43,480 bases of DNA, taken from IMG/VR virus record IMGVR_UViG_3300042691_010608, positions 1 through 43,480 of that record; one strand, given 5' to 3'. The notes beneath the pieces were generated by a model, which had not been told where the DNA came from, made no database searches, and saw only the letters and a list, made by a program, of their open reading frames with translations. The translations under genes and the position numbers were made by a program. Source of the stretch: a virus. Position 1 is the stretch's first letter. Each line of letters opens with the position of its first letter. Shown one piece after another: positions 27,990-38,121 of the stretch.

Positions 27990-28289
27990 CCTGATGATCA
28001 GCCCAGCGGACACAATCAGGCAGGATGCTACTGTTGCATAGGCTACATCAGCGGTAGACCGGAGAGCCTGGGTGGCGCTGTTAAGATTGTTCTCAAGGTT
28101 GACATCATCAGAAGCGAACGAATTGCCGCCATCGATGATTAGGAGCGCCATCATATTGCTATTACTAAGGGCATTCAAGGTGGCTTGAATGACATATGCA
28201 GAGTACAGGGCGCAACCGCAGGAGATAGCCAGAATGAAGCCTACCGCCCAGATCAGATTACTTTCGCTTGCTTTGTTTGGGCTTCGCAT
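27972..28289 (-). CDS. Small two-pass membrane protein, lysis cassette (105 aa)
   Basis: Two hydrophobic segments are seen, at about 11-33 (NLIWAVGFILAISCGCALYS) and about 81-101 (VAYATVASCLIVSAGLIIRL). A polar middle and a basic C-terminus complete it. Its start lies 32 nt inside the holin-like gene. It may be an antiholin or second holin, inferred from topology and position. Confidence 0.65.
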   Translation of the reverse strand: MRSPNKASESNLIWAVGFILAISCGCALYSAYVIQATLNALSNSNMMALLIIDGGNSFASDDVNLENNLNSATQALRSTADVAYATVASCLIVSAGLIIRLVKKA

Positions 28290-28617
28290 TGGTCTTTCCT
28301 CTGGCCTTCTTAACCTCTGCGCTCATACGCTTCTTGGCATAAGCGATGGCTGCGTCTAGGACTTCCGGCGCTGAAGCCCCGGCGAGTCCGATGGCGGCGA
28401 ACCTCATCGTCATAGACTGGATATGTTCCTGAAGGGCGAACCCGACTAGCACACTTACAATAGCGGCAGCGAGTGTCCGTCTGACGATCCATCCAAGAGT
28501 CAACTTCTCTTCGGACAAAAGTATGCGACTGACCATCCCGGCGGCTCCAAGAGCGGAGGCGATGACGGAGTCCTTAGCCAATTGGCTGTAGTCGTCAGGG
28601 CTGCTTGTCGTTGCCAT
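28258..28617 (-). CDS. Holin-like membrane protein (119 aa)
   Basis: ATG 28617 is chosen, as the longer frame lies in the spanin-like gene. The N-terminus is soluble. Then come hydrophobic stretches: VIASALGAAGMVSRILLSEE (about 16-35), RRTLAAAIVSVLVGFALQEH (about 45-64) and RFAAIGLAGASAPEV (about 71-85). A very basic C-terminus follows (KKARGKTNAKPKQSKRK). This layout fits phage holins of the LydA-like type, which make membrane lesions that start lysis. It sits beside other lysis-type membrane genes. Confidence 0.7.
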   Translation of the reverse strand: MATTSSPDDYSQLAKDSVIASALGAAGMVSRILLSEEKLTLGWIVRRTLAAAIVSVLVGFALQEHIQSMTMRFAAIGLAGASAPEVLDAAIAYAKKRMSAEVKKARGKTNAKPKQSKRK

Positions 28618-29299
28618 CTGATTTGATCGAGTCCCTAACCTTGTCATACATCCACCAGACGGCAAGTGACGCTCCGCATAAGAGTGTGCCAGCAGCAGTC
28701 CACTCAAAGTACTGACTGTCAATGATATAAGGAACCGCACCAGCAAACGCACCTGCCAGGATAATAGGAATGCCGATACGGATAGATGCAAAGGCGCAGG
28801 CGGCTCCACCCAGGACTACCAACGCAGCCCCAGTAAGAGTCCAGATATCCCGGGAACTCTCCTTCTTAATGCGCTCGATCTCAGCCGTCAGCCTGGCGTT
28901 CTCGTCCTTCAACGCCTGGATGTCAGCCTTGGACTTTTTGGCATCAGCCTCAGCCTTAGCCCACATCTTGTCTACCTCAGCCTTCATCTTAGTAGCATAG
29001 TCCATCTGAGCCTGATACGCCTTCTGATCATTCTTCAATGCCCTAGCCCGGGCAAACTCCACATCCGTAGCCGTAGGCGTGGGTAGGTATGCTAACGCTA
29101 CCTTACCTTCAGCCTTCACGACCTCCGGCTTGTCGCTGTTCTCCACGGCAACAGTCACGGCAGCAGCAACCCGGCTGTCCGACTTGTCGATTTTTTCCCC
29201 GACTTTCGCCAGGTCATCGACAGGTGGAGCCGGTGCGGGATCGGGAGTCTTGGTCGTGGAGCAGGCTGACAGCAGGATGGCGGCTAGTATGAATCTCAT
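28595..29299 (-). CDS. Lipoprotein with C-terminal membrane segments, spanin-like (234 aa)
   Basis: The N-terminus is MRFILAAILLSAC with lipobox LSAC (lipid on Cys13). Residues about 70-145 form a coiled coil (ENARLTAEIERIKKESSRDI). Up to three hydrophobic segments follow (TLTGAALVVLGGAACAFASI, IPIILAGAFAGAVPYII, TAAGTLLCGASLAVWWMY). A lipid anchor in the outer membrane plus an inner-membrane C-terminus is the plan of a unimolecular spanin, which fuses the envelopes in the last step of lysis. Three membrane segments are more than usual. It starts by ATGA overlap with the giant protein gene. Confidence 0.6.
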   Translation of the reverse strand: MRFILAAILLSACSTTKTPDPAPAPPVDDLAKVGEKIDKSDSRVAAAVTVAVENSDKPEVVKAEGKVALAYLPTPTATDVEFARARALKNDQKAYQAQMDYATKMKAEVDKMWAKAEADAKKSKADIQALKDENARLTAEIERIKKESSRDIWTLTGAALVVLGGAACAFASIRIGIPIILAGAFAGAVPYIIDSQYFEWTAAGTLLCGASLAVWWMYDKVRDSIKSDGNDKQP

Positions 29300-32200
29300 C
29301 GGTTGTAGCGCTTCATAGCGTCACGCTGAGCGGCTTCCTGCCTGTTTACTCCTGTGCGACCCCTGTCGCTAGCGGGAGGTGTCTCGATAGCCTGGGCGGC
29401 TTCACCAGCCCGGCGAATGAGTTCCTTCGACTTCTCGACCTTGTCAGTAGGCAGGGCATACACGCCAAGGCCGACCTGAAGTTTGGAAGCAGCCTTGAAC
29501 TTGTCAGCGGCTTCTAGGGCATCAATGGAGTTGTTGCCATTGTAGATCATAACGCCGTTAGCGCCGTAGACCTTGTACTTTGTGCTAGAGCCGAAGCCCT
29601 TTTCGTCAGCCTTGCTGAACTCACGGACGAGTCTGACACCGCCTTCCGTTTCCCAGATGCGGCGCTCGACAGCGTTCAGGATCCCCTGACCCTTCATCGG
29701 CCCGGCATAGGCACGACCAGCGATGTCGTTACCACGACCACGACCAGCGTATTGCAGGTTGAAGGCAGATGTAGCCTCAGCGGTCTGAACACGCTTCCAG
29801 ACTTCGTGCTTGGCAAGCCATTCTTGTGGCGTAGTAGTCTTCGGAAGGTTAAAAGGAGACTCTATTGGTGTCATCTTAAACCTACTAGACAGGATCGGCT
29901 TCTGGAAGATGCCGGGCTTAGATGGAAGCGTGGTGTCCATCGGCGCACCAGTATACGGGGAGTAGGCAATACCAGTACCAGGATCATAGGCCAGTTGTGT
30001 GAGTCGAGACCCAAACTCATCCATACTGATACGGAGCAGTCCAGGGCTGATCGCAGGCTCGTTGCTGGCAAAGAACTCGTCCACAAGTTTCTGCATCCCG
30101 GTAGCACGGGCGGCTTCGCTTTGGGTTCGACCTTCAAGCACACGCTGAGAAGCCTCAGCAAGCGCACGCTGACGGGCTGTGATGATAGCGTCCAGTTTCT
30201 CAGCAGCAATCTGAGCCTCCTTAGCAGCCTTAGCGTCTGCCTTGCGCTGCGCCTCGTATAACTTTCTAATCTGTTCGGCACGGGCGGCTTCCTGGTTAGC
30301 GATGTCTTTCTCAGCCTCAAGAAGAGCCTTCTCGATCTTTCCAAGTCGGCGAGCCTCGTCACGGGCTTGCTTCTGCTGGCGCTTGTCGTGACCCTGGGCA
30401 TACTGTTCCCAGCCAGCATCAGACGCAGCCTGACCACGAATGTCTTCGCCCTGCTCCTTGAGTAGTTCACGCTGACGGGCGGCTTCGGCATTCTTGGCAT
30501 CCTGTCGGCGCTGCTCGATACGGGCGAGGATACGCTGACCCTGGATACGCTTACGCTCTTCCTCGATGACAGCCGGGTCTTCTGCACGCTGTTCAGCCAG
30601 GATCTCGTCACGATCTTTATTCCAGGCAGCACGCTCCTGAGGTGTCGGGCCGGGAGGCATAGCCTCATCATACATAAACAGAGGCGGCGGCTGATCAGGA
30701 GAGCGCTCAGGCAGAATAGGCTTGGACTCAAACGAGCCAGGCTCCTTGTGCTTAACAAGATATTTGGCCTCCTCAGACATCTTGATGACTTGCACGCTCT
30801 TGGGCAGTCTGTCACGAAGGATGGCTACGGCAGCGTCAGGGTCTTTGTAAGCGCCGTCATTGACCACGACATAGGCGATGTCACGGATGTTCTTGATGTC
30901 CTGGCCTCGCTCTCCGGATCGGCTAAGAAGGACAAGGGGGCCGTCCTTATTGGCCTCTCCGCTTCCAGTTCCAAGTCCAGCACCAGCGCCAGCACGATCC
31001 TCTACAGTTGCATCAGGAGACAGACGATACGGAGCAGTGTAGAACGGCTTCTCAGGATTGATGCCTTCGCTGAACAACTTGATGACATTCTTCAGGGCTG
31101 TGTTCGGGCCTGCCTTCGTCATCCCGTGAGCCTGATAGTTGTGACCGAACTGCGTCATCGGGAACTGAGTGTCATTCTTCGTATCGTATCCGTTGGCTGT
31201 CACCAGCGCATCATCGCTCCATCCGTGGCGGTCTGTTTCCAGTTCCTTGAACGGAACAGAAGCACGCTCAATCTCAGCCTTGGTCATAGTGACAGGCTTT
31301 TCGGGCTGGAGTTTGCCCAACTTCTTGAATCCTGCCGGAGTGTCTCCGTGATAACCCTCAAGGACTCCAAGGACATTAGATCCGTCAGCCTTGATTTTTT
31401 CGCCTTTTAGGACGACAACCATTCGAGAACGAGAAGACTCCTTGGTAGGATTTTTCACATAGATGTCTACCTTGTTTTGATCAAGGAGTGATACGAACTT
31501 TTCAAGAGCGCCCGATTCAAATACTGCGCCATTACCATCAGGCGTAGTAAGTCGTGTAAAGGCGGTGTCCTTGTAGTTTGTCTTGCTGTATGTCTTGCTG
31601 TAATTGACGGACTCAATTGCAGTATCCACACGGAAATCCGGTGTCATAAGAACATACTGTTTCCTGTTCTTACCCTCAGACATCATCGTCATTGCGATTC
31701 CGTCTTCAGTTACAACACGGGCAGGATCAGATTCCCGCTTTGTTCCGAAGATTTTATCCTGCATCTCACGCCACCCTTCCAGAAGGATGTCATCGTGTCT
31801 AAAGAGGAACATTCTTCCATCCGAAATAAACGGAGCATCAGGCTTAGCACGATTAGCGAACCGATACTTGAAGGCAGCACCTGTCTGAGACTGCACTGAT
31901 GTGTCCTTGATGGTTGTTAGGGTAACAGGCTGACGCTGACCACGGACACCCTTGGTCTCAACCGGGACTGTAGGCGGAAGAGTGACTGTAGGACGGGCGG
32001 CAGCATTCTGCTCCGTGAAGTCAGCAAGCGCCTGGTTGAGCCACAGTTGGGATTCAACCTCAGATCCAACGGCTGTACGAACTACTTCAAGCGCCTCGGC
32101 CTGATTCTTGGCAGAGATGTGGCGGATGTTTCCGTCACCCATCGTGTAGGCATAGGAACGCTCACCCTTCACATTGCCGACATACAGGCGCACATCAGGC

Positions 32201-35200
32201 AGGATCGGGTGTGTGAGTTCAGTCTCGACATTGAATCCTTCGATCTTGCCACGCTTGCCACCCTCAAAGGTTGTGGCGCTGATGATCATCTGGCTGACAC
32301 CCTTGACCTGGGGAACATTGACACGACCCCAATCGTTAAGAGAGAACACAAATGAGGACGATGTCCAGCCACGCTGGGTAAGGAACACGGACTGAGCAGT
32401 CTTTGTAGCGAAGCCCATCTGATCCAGTCGCACATCGAAGAGCGCAAAGTCAGTACCACGGGTGGCAAATCCTGTGGCAGCATTGGTCTGCGTATTGCCC
32501 TGAACGAACGGCAGGCGTTTCTGGCCGGACTCAGTTCCGAAGATGACACGGATAGCATCACGCATAGCAGCGCCACGCTCAGGATTCTTAGGATCAAGCA
32601 CATCTGCGCTAGGCTCGGAAAGGCGTGTGGGCGTAGCAGTGTACGGATCAATCGGGCCTTTCCCGTAATGGAAGTTCATCATAATGGCTGCTTTTTCGTG
32701 GAAGCCAGCCAGGTCTCCGAACAGTTGAGTGAGGCGCTCAGGTGTGTAGTTATTGCCCTGAGGGTCTTTAACCATCTCGGTCTTGTTGCCGTCCTTGTCA
32801 CGATACCAAAGACCTTCGCTGAAAGCGCTGTTAGTGCTACGGACAAACTCCTCAGTACCGAACATCTTGACCTTAATGACCTTCTGCTTGAGGTCGATCT
32901 TCTTGCCCGGGTTAGCGGGGTCATCGATCCTTACAGGGTTGCCCTTCTCATTATAGACAACGACATCCTCGATACTGATGGACAGAGGGCTGGCACGGCG
33001 TGTCGCCGTCTTGCCTGCGATGTCCTTGGGGATCATCAATCGGCGCTCAGTAAGGGCATCCTTGCCTACGCTGAAGATATTATTGTAGTCGAAGGACAGG
33101 ACAGCCGTAGACTCGCCGGACGACATAGCCTTCATAACCATCAGCAGGTTCTCCCTGATGGAGGCGGGAAGGTTAGCGTTGTTGGCGATAGCGGCAATCT
33201 CGGCATCAGACGGGATACCAGTGATAGTAATATTCGTTGGGTTCTTTGGGTCTGTATACTTGACCATACCACGATTAGCCTCAGGGATTCCGGAAAGGGA
33301 ATCAATGACGCTGCGGGAGAACGAGTCTGACTTCTGACCAATTGCCTCAGGTGTCAGGATATTATTGCCATCCGGCGTAAGCATCCAGTCAAAGCCGTTA
33401 GACTTAGCGAAGTCCACACGCTGCTGAACCGGGACGAGCGGATCGTACAGGCTTACAGGCTTAACACGGCGAGACTGCTTTCCGCCTGTCAAGGCAATGA
33501 CCCGGTCATAGAACTCGTTCAGGACAGGATTACGGATGATCTCGTTCTTGTTGTTGAAGAAGTAACCACGGAGAGTCCCGTCTCCAGCCTCGATGAAGCG
33601 CATACCAGCCGATTCCAACTGAGCCTTCATATGGCTGGCGCTACGGCGGACGAACATCCCCATATTAGGGTCGAACATCATCCGGGCGGCACGGGCTACC
33701 TCATCCGTGACCTGGCGGTCACCGAACAGCATCTTGCGCAGGTCGCTCCATCCGATGGAGTCACCAGGCTTTCGTCCTTCGCCAGGCTTGTACGCACTAG
33801 AGGCGGCAGCACCTTCAGGGGTAGAAACACCCGGGCGGTAGGCAGTACGCTTGTTGCCGTCAATCGTAGCCATAAACCAAGTCAGGATCTCCTGAGTCGG
33901 GCCGACAAGCCCGGAGAAGTCCTTGCCACCGCTGGCTACATAGGCATCCTTAGCGGCCTTGAACTCAGACAGATACCTGGCCTTCATATCAGGCGGAAGG
34001 TCGGCGACATAGGCATTGACCAGCGCCTCGGACACTTCAGGTGAATAAGCGACAGTCCTACCTGCGCCGGACACATCCTGCTCAGCGCCCCACATCATCT
34101 TGACCATATCAGGCATAGCGTCCTGAACGGCGGCATCCTGCAACAGGGCGTGCCAGCCTTCAGACATAGCGCCAAGGTTGTCGATGTTGTTGATGTCGAT
34201 GTAGGTTCGGCGACCCTGAGGGCCGTCTACGATATAGAATCCGTTGGCTACCTTGCGTGTTGTGTTTCCGTTGGGATCAATGCGTGTCTCATACGGACGC
34301 ATCGGAACAGGGTTTCCGGCCTCTATCTGAGCCTTTGCGAGGTTGCCTTTGAGTTGATCAATCTCACGGGTGATGATCTGGGACTCTGCCTCAAGACGGG
34401 ACTGCGCTTCAAGCGCACGCTCAAGTTTGACATTAGCAGCCTCGACAGCCTTAGGGTCAGGCTTACCAAAGTTCCGGCCTTGAGCCTTCTCGGCAAGTTT
34501 AGCCATCTGCTGCTCAACTTTGATGATCTCAGCAGTATCCTTCTGAGGATCGAGCGCATCAGCCTTCTTCTTGAGCGCAACAATTTCCTCCTGAATCTTG
34601 GTCATCGCATCAGCCTGCGCTGTGGTTTGCGTGCCTTCTAGGGCGGCAACCTCGGCCTCAAGTTTGGCGATCTCTTCCTTGCCCTTGATGATGGCATCCT
34701 TTCGAGCGTCAAGTTTCTGCTGCTGGGCGTTGATGTCGTTCTGTGTCGCAGTAGCAGAGTCCCTGGCAAGGCGAGCCTTCTCAAGCCTGGCCTGTCTGTC
34801 AGCGATATAAGCCTGGCGCTTAGCGCCCTCATCCGCCCCCGGGAACGCCATCATAGCCTCTTTCAACAACTGGGTTGCCTCTGTGTGAGGGTCGTTGGTG
34901 AGGATCTGCGCAGTCTCAAACTCGGCGCTATTGACGAAACTCATCTGACCACGATGCGTGATGACTAGGTCACGGACAATGTTGGCTCGCTTGATGTACT
35001 CAGCGGAGGCAGCAGCCGGGTCGTTGGGATGCAGTTTGTCAGCACCATTAAGGTACTCAAACACTCTTGCACGGGAAGACGGGTCGATGCCACCACGATC
35101 AGTGGAGGACTCAAGGAGTGTGGCTAGGTCACCAAGGACAGTCTTGTCGAGGATAGGCTGTGCGCCGGAAGGCATCATCGCATACAGGCGACCAGCGGCA

Positions 35201-38121
35201 CGAAGTCCGGCAGAGAAGCCCATACCGATGCCAGCACCTGCGCCAGTAGCATCACGATCATTCAGGTGAGCGATGATAGCGCCTGTGCCTCCGGAGATGA
35301 ATCCATCCTCCCACACCACACGGGCTGTGTTGCGTACTACCTCCTCAAAACCGGACTGATGCGCACGGCGAAGCCAGGTGGCATCATCTACAAGTTCGTT
35401 CATACGGATCTTGGCGGCAGGATTGCCTTCCGCAATCTGTGCGAACCTAGCAGCCTCAGCCTCCATATCCATAGCAGTCTGGATGAAGATAGACCCGCCG
35501 TGACGAGAACCGCTTGTCGTGTTCTTGCCAAGAGCCTTCTGGATTCGACCGAATCCTGCAACAGAAGTCCCGACAGCATTCAATACTTCCGGGCGGATAA
35601 GCACGCTTGTCGTGAACCTAGAACCGGCAGCACCGACAACTCCAGCGCCACCAGCACCAGCAAGGGCTGCGGCAAGGATGTCACCCTCAATAAGCATCGC
35701 AAGAGCAGTTCCGCTGGCAGCGGCGGCGGCAGTTCCAGTCGCTAAAGCAGCCATACCGGGCTGACGAAGACCGAACCCTGCAAGCATATGGATGCCACGC
35801 TTGACAAGATTGCCTTCCACGACCCCACCCTTTCGGGCATTCTCAAAGAAGTCACCAAGACCTTGGATTGAACGACCAACAAAATTGGCGGCTACACCAG
35901 CGCCCTGCTGACCATACCCGGCAATAAGCCTGGCTCGCATAGCATTGATCTTGGCCTGCGTAGTGCCAGTAGCGGCATCTGGAATAACATCTAGTTCTGC
36001 CTGAAGTTTGCTTGCACGGGTGGCGAAGTTTTCATTCTTGGCGATGACCTTGCCCATACGCTTACGGATGACGGAGGCGGCGGCTGTCTGTCCGATTAGT
36101 CCAGTCTTTCGAGGGTCTGTAAGCGCAATGGCGATGACATCGTCATCTGTGAGTTCAGCGCCATATTTTGTCGTATTCTTGATCAGATCACGAACTGTGT
36201 CCACGGCTGTCTGGAATGCCACATCCTTAGTACCTGCGGCGATGCGAGCGGCATTAGCCTCAGCGGACAAAGCACGGAATCCCTGTGCAGCCTTTTCAAC
36301 GGCAGCGGTTGCCTGAGCGGCCTTAGCGCCTACGCCAAACAACTTGGTCGCACCGATTGCAAGGGTGATCGGGTCTGCAAGGGCAGCAGCCTGCTGAAGG
36401 CGCTCATTCTGCAACTGACCACGGGCGGCACGGGCGGCTTCTTCCATACCCAATTTCGAGTACATCTGGGCGACAACCGGATCTGTCTTTATCGACACGC
36501 TGCGCCAGTTCTCCAGCCACTGGTCAATCTCTGCGTCAAGTTGCTGACCCGTCATCTCCTTGTAGGTATTTGAACCTTTCACATAAGCCTCAAAAGGAGA
36601 CATAAATGCCGTATAAGCATTAGTAGCCGCCTGCGTCATAGGTTGAAACGATGTCGATGATGCGGCTCTATTAAGCAGAGCAAGGGGCGAGCGCTTGATG
36701 TTGCTCTCAGCCCGGAACATCACAGAGTTAGGATCTACGGAACTGTTGAAAAACTTGACCAGATTAGGAACAGACTGAAGGATGCCTTCGCCAAAATTAG
36801 CCAGGCGCTCAGCGGACATCTCAGGGCGGTAAGCACCTTCAGATTTCAGTTGGCTAAGTTTGCGGAAAGTAGCGATCATCTCAGGATCGGCATATTGCCC
36901 GAACCTGCTTGTGATATATTGAGCCTGCTTGCCAGGGTTGTCGCTAAGCGCAACAAGTTCAGGGCCGATCTTGCTGGCGTATTCGTGCGCCTTGACGAGG
37001 ATTCGGTTTGCCTCATCACGCTGCTCTTGAGGCTTCATCATCCAGTTGTCAGACAGGACGAATGTATTGTTCTTGACCATCACATTGCCAAGCGTGCCTG
37101 CCGCAACCATAGTACCGACAGCACCTTCGGCAAAGCCACCAATGCCATATCCGGCCTCAACGACAAGATGAGAAACGCCTTCAAGCAGTCCACTGATGAA
37201 ATGGCCTCCGTGACGATCCTTCCAGTCCGTGTATGCAAGCCAAGCATCACGCCTGGCAAGACCTTCAAGAGATTCAAGTCTAGTAGGATCAGCGTTGATC
37301 ATCTCACCCTGACGGGCAAGAGGGTCTAGCATATCCACCATAAACCGGAGTTTGGTCATCGTGTAGGTATCCGTCTTTTGGCGGACATCCTTTTCGGTGG
37401 CTTCGGCTTGGAGTCGGGATACGATGTGCGGATCTACGCCAGCCTGAGAGGCGATAGCAATAAGGTCTTTTTCGGAAAGGCTAGAAGGACTCCAGTAACC
37501 ACGATTCTGGCGCTTCTCGATCATATCCTGAATGATAGGTCGAATCTTGCCAAACGCATATCTGGCATCGTGGTCTGTGCGGGGCTTCTCTACATTGACA
37601 AGATACCAGGCGGCATCAGTGGGAGAGTTCTTGCCCTCCGGCAGGGTGGAACGGATATTGTTAATGAACCTGTTCCAGTCACCAGGATTGAAAGAGGCAG
37701 CAGCAGTCTTAAGGCTCTGCATCGTCCGCTCGTCACGCTTTACGACACCCGTAGATGTATCTCCTTTTCCAGTCCAGATCTCAGCGGCATCAAAGATGAA
37801 CCGATTGATTTCCCGATATCCTTCAGACTTCGTGCGTGCCGTATATTCAAGCGTCCCGACCTGATACTGGGGATCGCTGTACATAGCCCCGGCTCGCTGA
37901 CCGCCAGGAAGCACATACTCGAAAGGCTCCGTAGGAAAGCCGTTCTCATCCCTGTTCTTAGGGGGAGTTACAGTCTGTCCAGAAGGAGCAGCAACCTCTT
38001 GGTTTGGCTGAACCTCGCTAGAGGGAAACTGCAAAGAACCTTCACTCAGGTTTGTCGGCTTGATGGCATAGTCATCTGCCGAAAAATTCTGAGTGCCTGA
38101 TACGGAGAAGTTGTTTTCCAT
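29296..38121 (-). CDS. Giant internal virion protein (2,941 aa)
   Basis: This single frame takes a fifth of the window. Its position among virion genes and its size suggest an ejected internal (core) protein, as gp16-like proteins are in podophages. Visible regions: N-terminus Pro/Gln-rich (1-60). Hydrophobic helices lie at about 307-349 (VVEAGYGIGGFAEGAVGTMV) and 764-827 (Ala/Gly-rich), good candidates for membrane insertion. A long coiled coil covers about 1090-1270. Near 1320 is a degenerate metallopeptidase-like SEGWHALL. A beta-rich half follows at 1400-2400. A domain around 2390-2447 has LLSRSGERGQDIKNIRDIAY. An Arg/Glu/Ala-rich helical region lies at 2494-2650. No lysozyme signature is seen. 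Function by part is unknown. Confidence 0.75.
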   Translation of the reverse strand: MENNFSVSGTQNFSADDYAIKPTNLSEGSLQFPSSEVQPNQEVAAPSGQTVTPPKNRDENGFPTEPFEYVLPGGQRAGAMYSDPQYQVGTLEYTARTKSEGYREINRFIFDAAEIWTGKGDTSTGVVKRDERTMQSLKTAAASFNPGDWNRFINNIRSTLPEGKNSPTDAAWYLVNVEKPRTDHDARYAFGKIRPIIQDMIEKRQNRGYWSPSSLSEKDLIAIASQAGVDPHIVSRLQAEATEKDVRQKTDTYTMTKLRFMVDMLDPLARQGEMINADPTRLESLEGLARRDAWLAYTDWKDRHGGHFISGLLEGVSHLVVEAGYGIGGFAEGAVGTMVAAGTLGNVMVKNNTFVLSDNWMMKPQEQRDEANRILVKAHEYASKIGPELVALSDNPGKQAQYITSRFGQYADPEMIATFRKLSQLKSEGAYRPEMSAERLANFGEGILQSVPNLVKFFNSSVDPNSVMFRAESNIKRSPLALLNRAASSTSFQPMTQAATNAYTAFMSPFEAYVKGSNTYKEMTGQQLDAEIDQWLENWRSVSIKTDPVVAQMYSKLGMEEAARAARGQLQNERLQQAAALADPITLAIGATKLFGVGAKAAQATAAVEKAAQGFRALSAEANAARIAAGTKDVAFQTAVDTVRDLIKNTTKYGAELTDDDVIAIALTDPRKTGLIGQTAAASVIRKRMGKVIAKNENFATRASKLQAELDVIPDAATGTTQAKINAMRARLIAGYGQQGAGVAANFVGRSIQGLGDFFENARKGGVVEGNLVKRGIHMLAGFGLRQPGMAALATGTAAAAASGTALAMLIEGDILAAALAGAGGAGVVGAAGSRFTTSVLIRPEVLNAVGTSVAGFGRIQKALGKNTTSGSRHGGSIFIQTAMDMEAEAARFAQIAEGNPAAKIRMNELVDDATWLRRAHQSGFEEVVRNTARVVWEDGFISGGTGAIIAHLNDRDATGAGAGIGMGFSAGLRAAGRLYAMMPSGAQPILDKTVLGDLATLLESSTDRGGIDPSSRARVFEYLNGADKLHPNDPAAASAEYIKRANIVRDLVITHRGQMSFVNSAEFETAQILTNDPHTEATQLLKEAMMAFPGADEGAKRQAYIADRQARLEKARLARDSATATQNDINAQQQKLDARKDAIIKGKEEIAKLEAEVAALEGTQTTAQADAMTKIQEEIVALKKKADALDPQKDTAEIIKVEQQMAKLAEKAQGRNFGKPDPKAVEAANVKLERALEAQSRLEAESQIITREIDQLKGNLAKAQIEAGNPVPMRPYETRIDPNGNTTRKVANGFYIVDGPQGRRTYIDINNIDNLGAMSEGWHALLQDAAVQDAMPDMVKMMWGAEQDVSGAGRTVAYSPEVSEALVNAYVADLPPDMKARYLSEFKAAKDAYVASGGKDFSGLVGPTQEILTWFMATIDGNKRTAYRPGVSTPEGAAASSAYKPGEGRKPGDSIGWSDLRKMLFGDRQVTDEVARAARMMFDPNMGMFVRRSASHMKAQLESAGMRFIEAGDGTLRGYFFNNKNEIIRNPVLNEFYDRVIALTGGKQSRRVKPVSLYDPLVPVQQRVDFAKSNGFDWMLTPDGNNILTPEAIGQKSDSFSRSVIDSLSGIPEANRGMVKYTDPKNPTNITITGIPSDAEIAAIANNANLPASIRENLLMVMKAMSSGESTAVLSFDYNNIFSVGKDALTERRLMIPKDIAGKTATRRASPLSISIEDVVVYNEKGNPVRIDDPANPGKKIDLKQKVIKVKMFGTEEFVRSTNSAFSEGLWYRDKDGNKTEMVKDPQGNNYTPERLTQLFGDLAGFHEKAAIMMNFHYGKGPIDPYTATPTRLSEPSADVLDPKNPERGAAMRDAIRVIFGTESGQKRLPFVQGNTQTNAATGFATRGTDFALFDVRLDQMGFATKTAQSVFLTQRGWTSSSFVFSLNDWGRVNVPQVKGVSQMIISATTFEGGKRGKIEGFNVETELTHPILPDVRLYVGNVKGERSYAYTMGDGNIRHISAKNQAEALEVVRTAVGSEVESQLWLNQALADFTEQNAAARPTVTLPPTVPVETKGVRGQRQPVTLTTIKDTSVQSQTGAAFKYRFANRAKPDAPFISDGRMFLFRHDDILLEGWREMQDKIFGTKRESDPARVVTEDGIAMTMMSEGKNRKQYVLMTPDFRVDTAIESVNYSKTYSKTNYKDTAFTRLTTPDGNGAVFESGALEKFVSLLDQNKVDIYVKNPTKESSRSRMVVVLKGEKIKADGSNVLGVLEGYHGDTPAGFKKLGKLQPEKPVTMTKAEIERASVPFKELETDRHGWSDDALVTANGYDTKNDTQFPMTQFGHNYQAHGMTKAGPNTALKNVIKLFSEGINPEKPFYTAPYRLSPDATVEDRAGAGAGLGTGSGEANKDGPLVLLSRSGERGQDIKNIRDIAYVVVNDGAYKDPDAAVAILRDRLPKSVQVIKMSEEAKYLVKHKEPGSFESKPILPERSPDQPPPLFMYDEAMPPGPTPQERAAWNKDRDEILAEQRAEDPAVIEEERKRIQGQRILARIEQRRQDAKNAEAARQRELLKEQGEDIRGQAASDAGWEQYAQGHDKRQQKQARDEARRLGKIEKALLEAEKDIANQEAARAEQIRKLYEAQRKADAKAAKEAQIAAEKLDAIITARQRALAEASQRVLEGRTQSEAARATGMQKLVDEFFASNEPAISPGLLRISMDEFGSRLTQLAYDPGTGIAYSPYTGAPMDTTLPSKPGIFQKPILSSRFKMTPIESPFNLPKTTTPQEWLAKHEVWKRVQTAEATSAFNLQYAGRGRGNDIAGRAYAGPMKGQGILNAVERRIWETEGGVRLVREFSKADEKGFGSSTKYKVYGANGVMIYNGNNSIDALEAADKFKAASKLQVGLGVYALPTDKVEKSKELIRRAGEAAQAIETPPASDRGRTGVNRQEAAQRDAMKRYNR

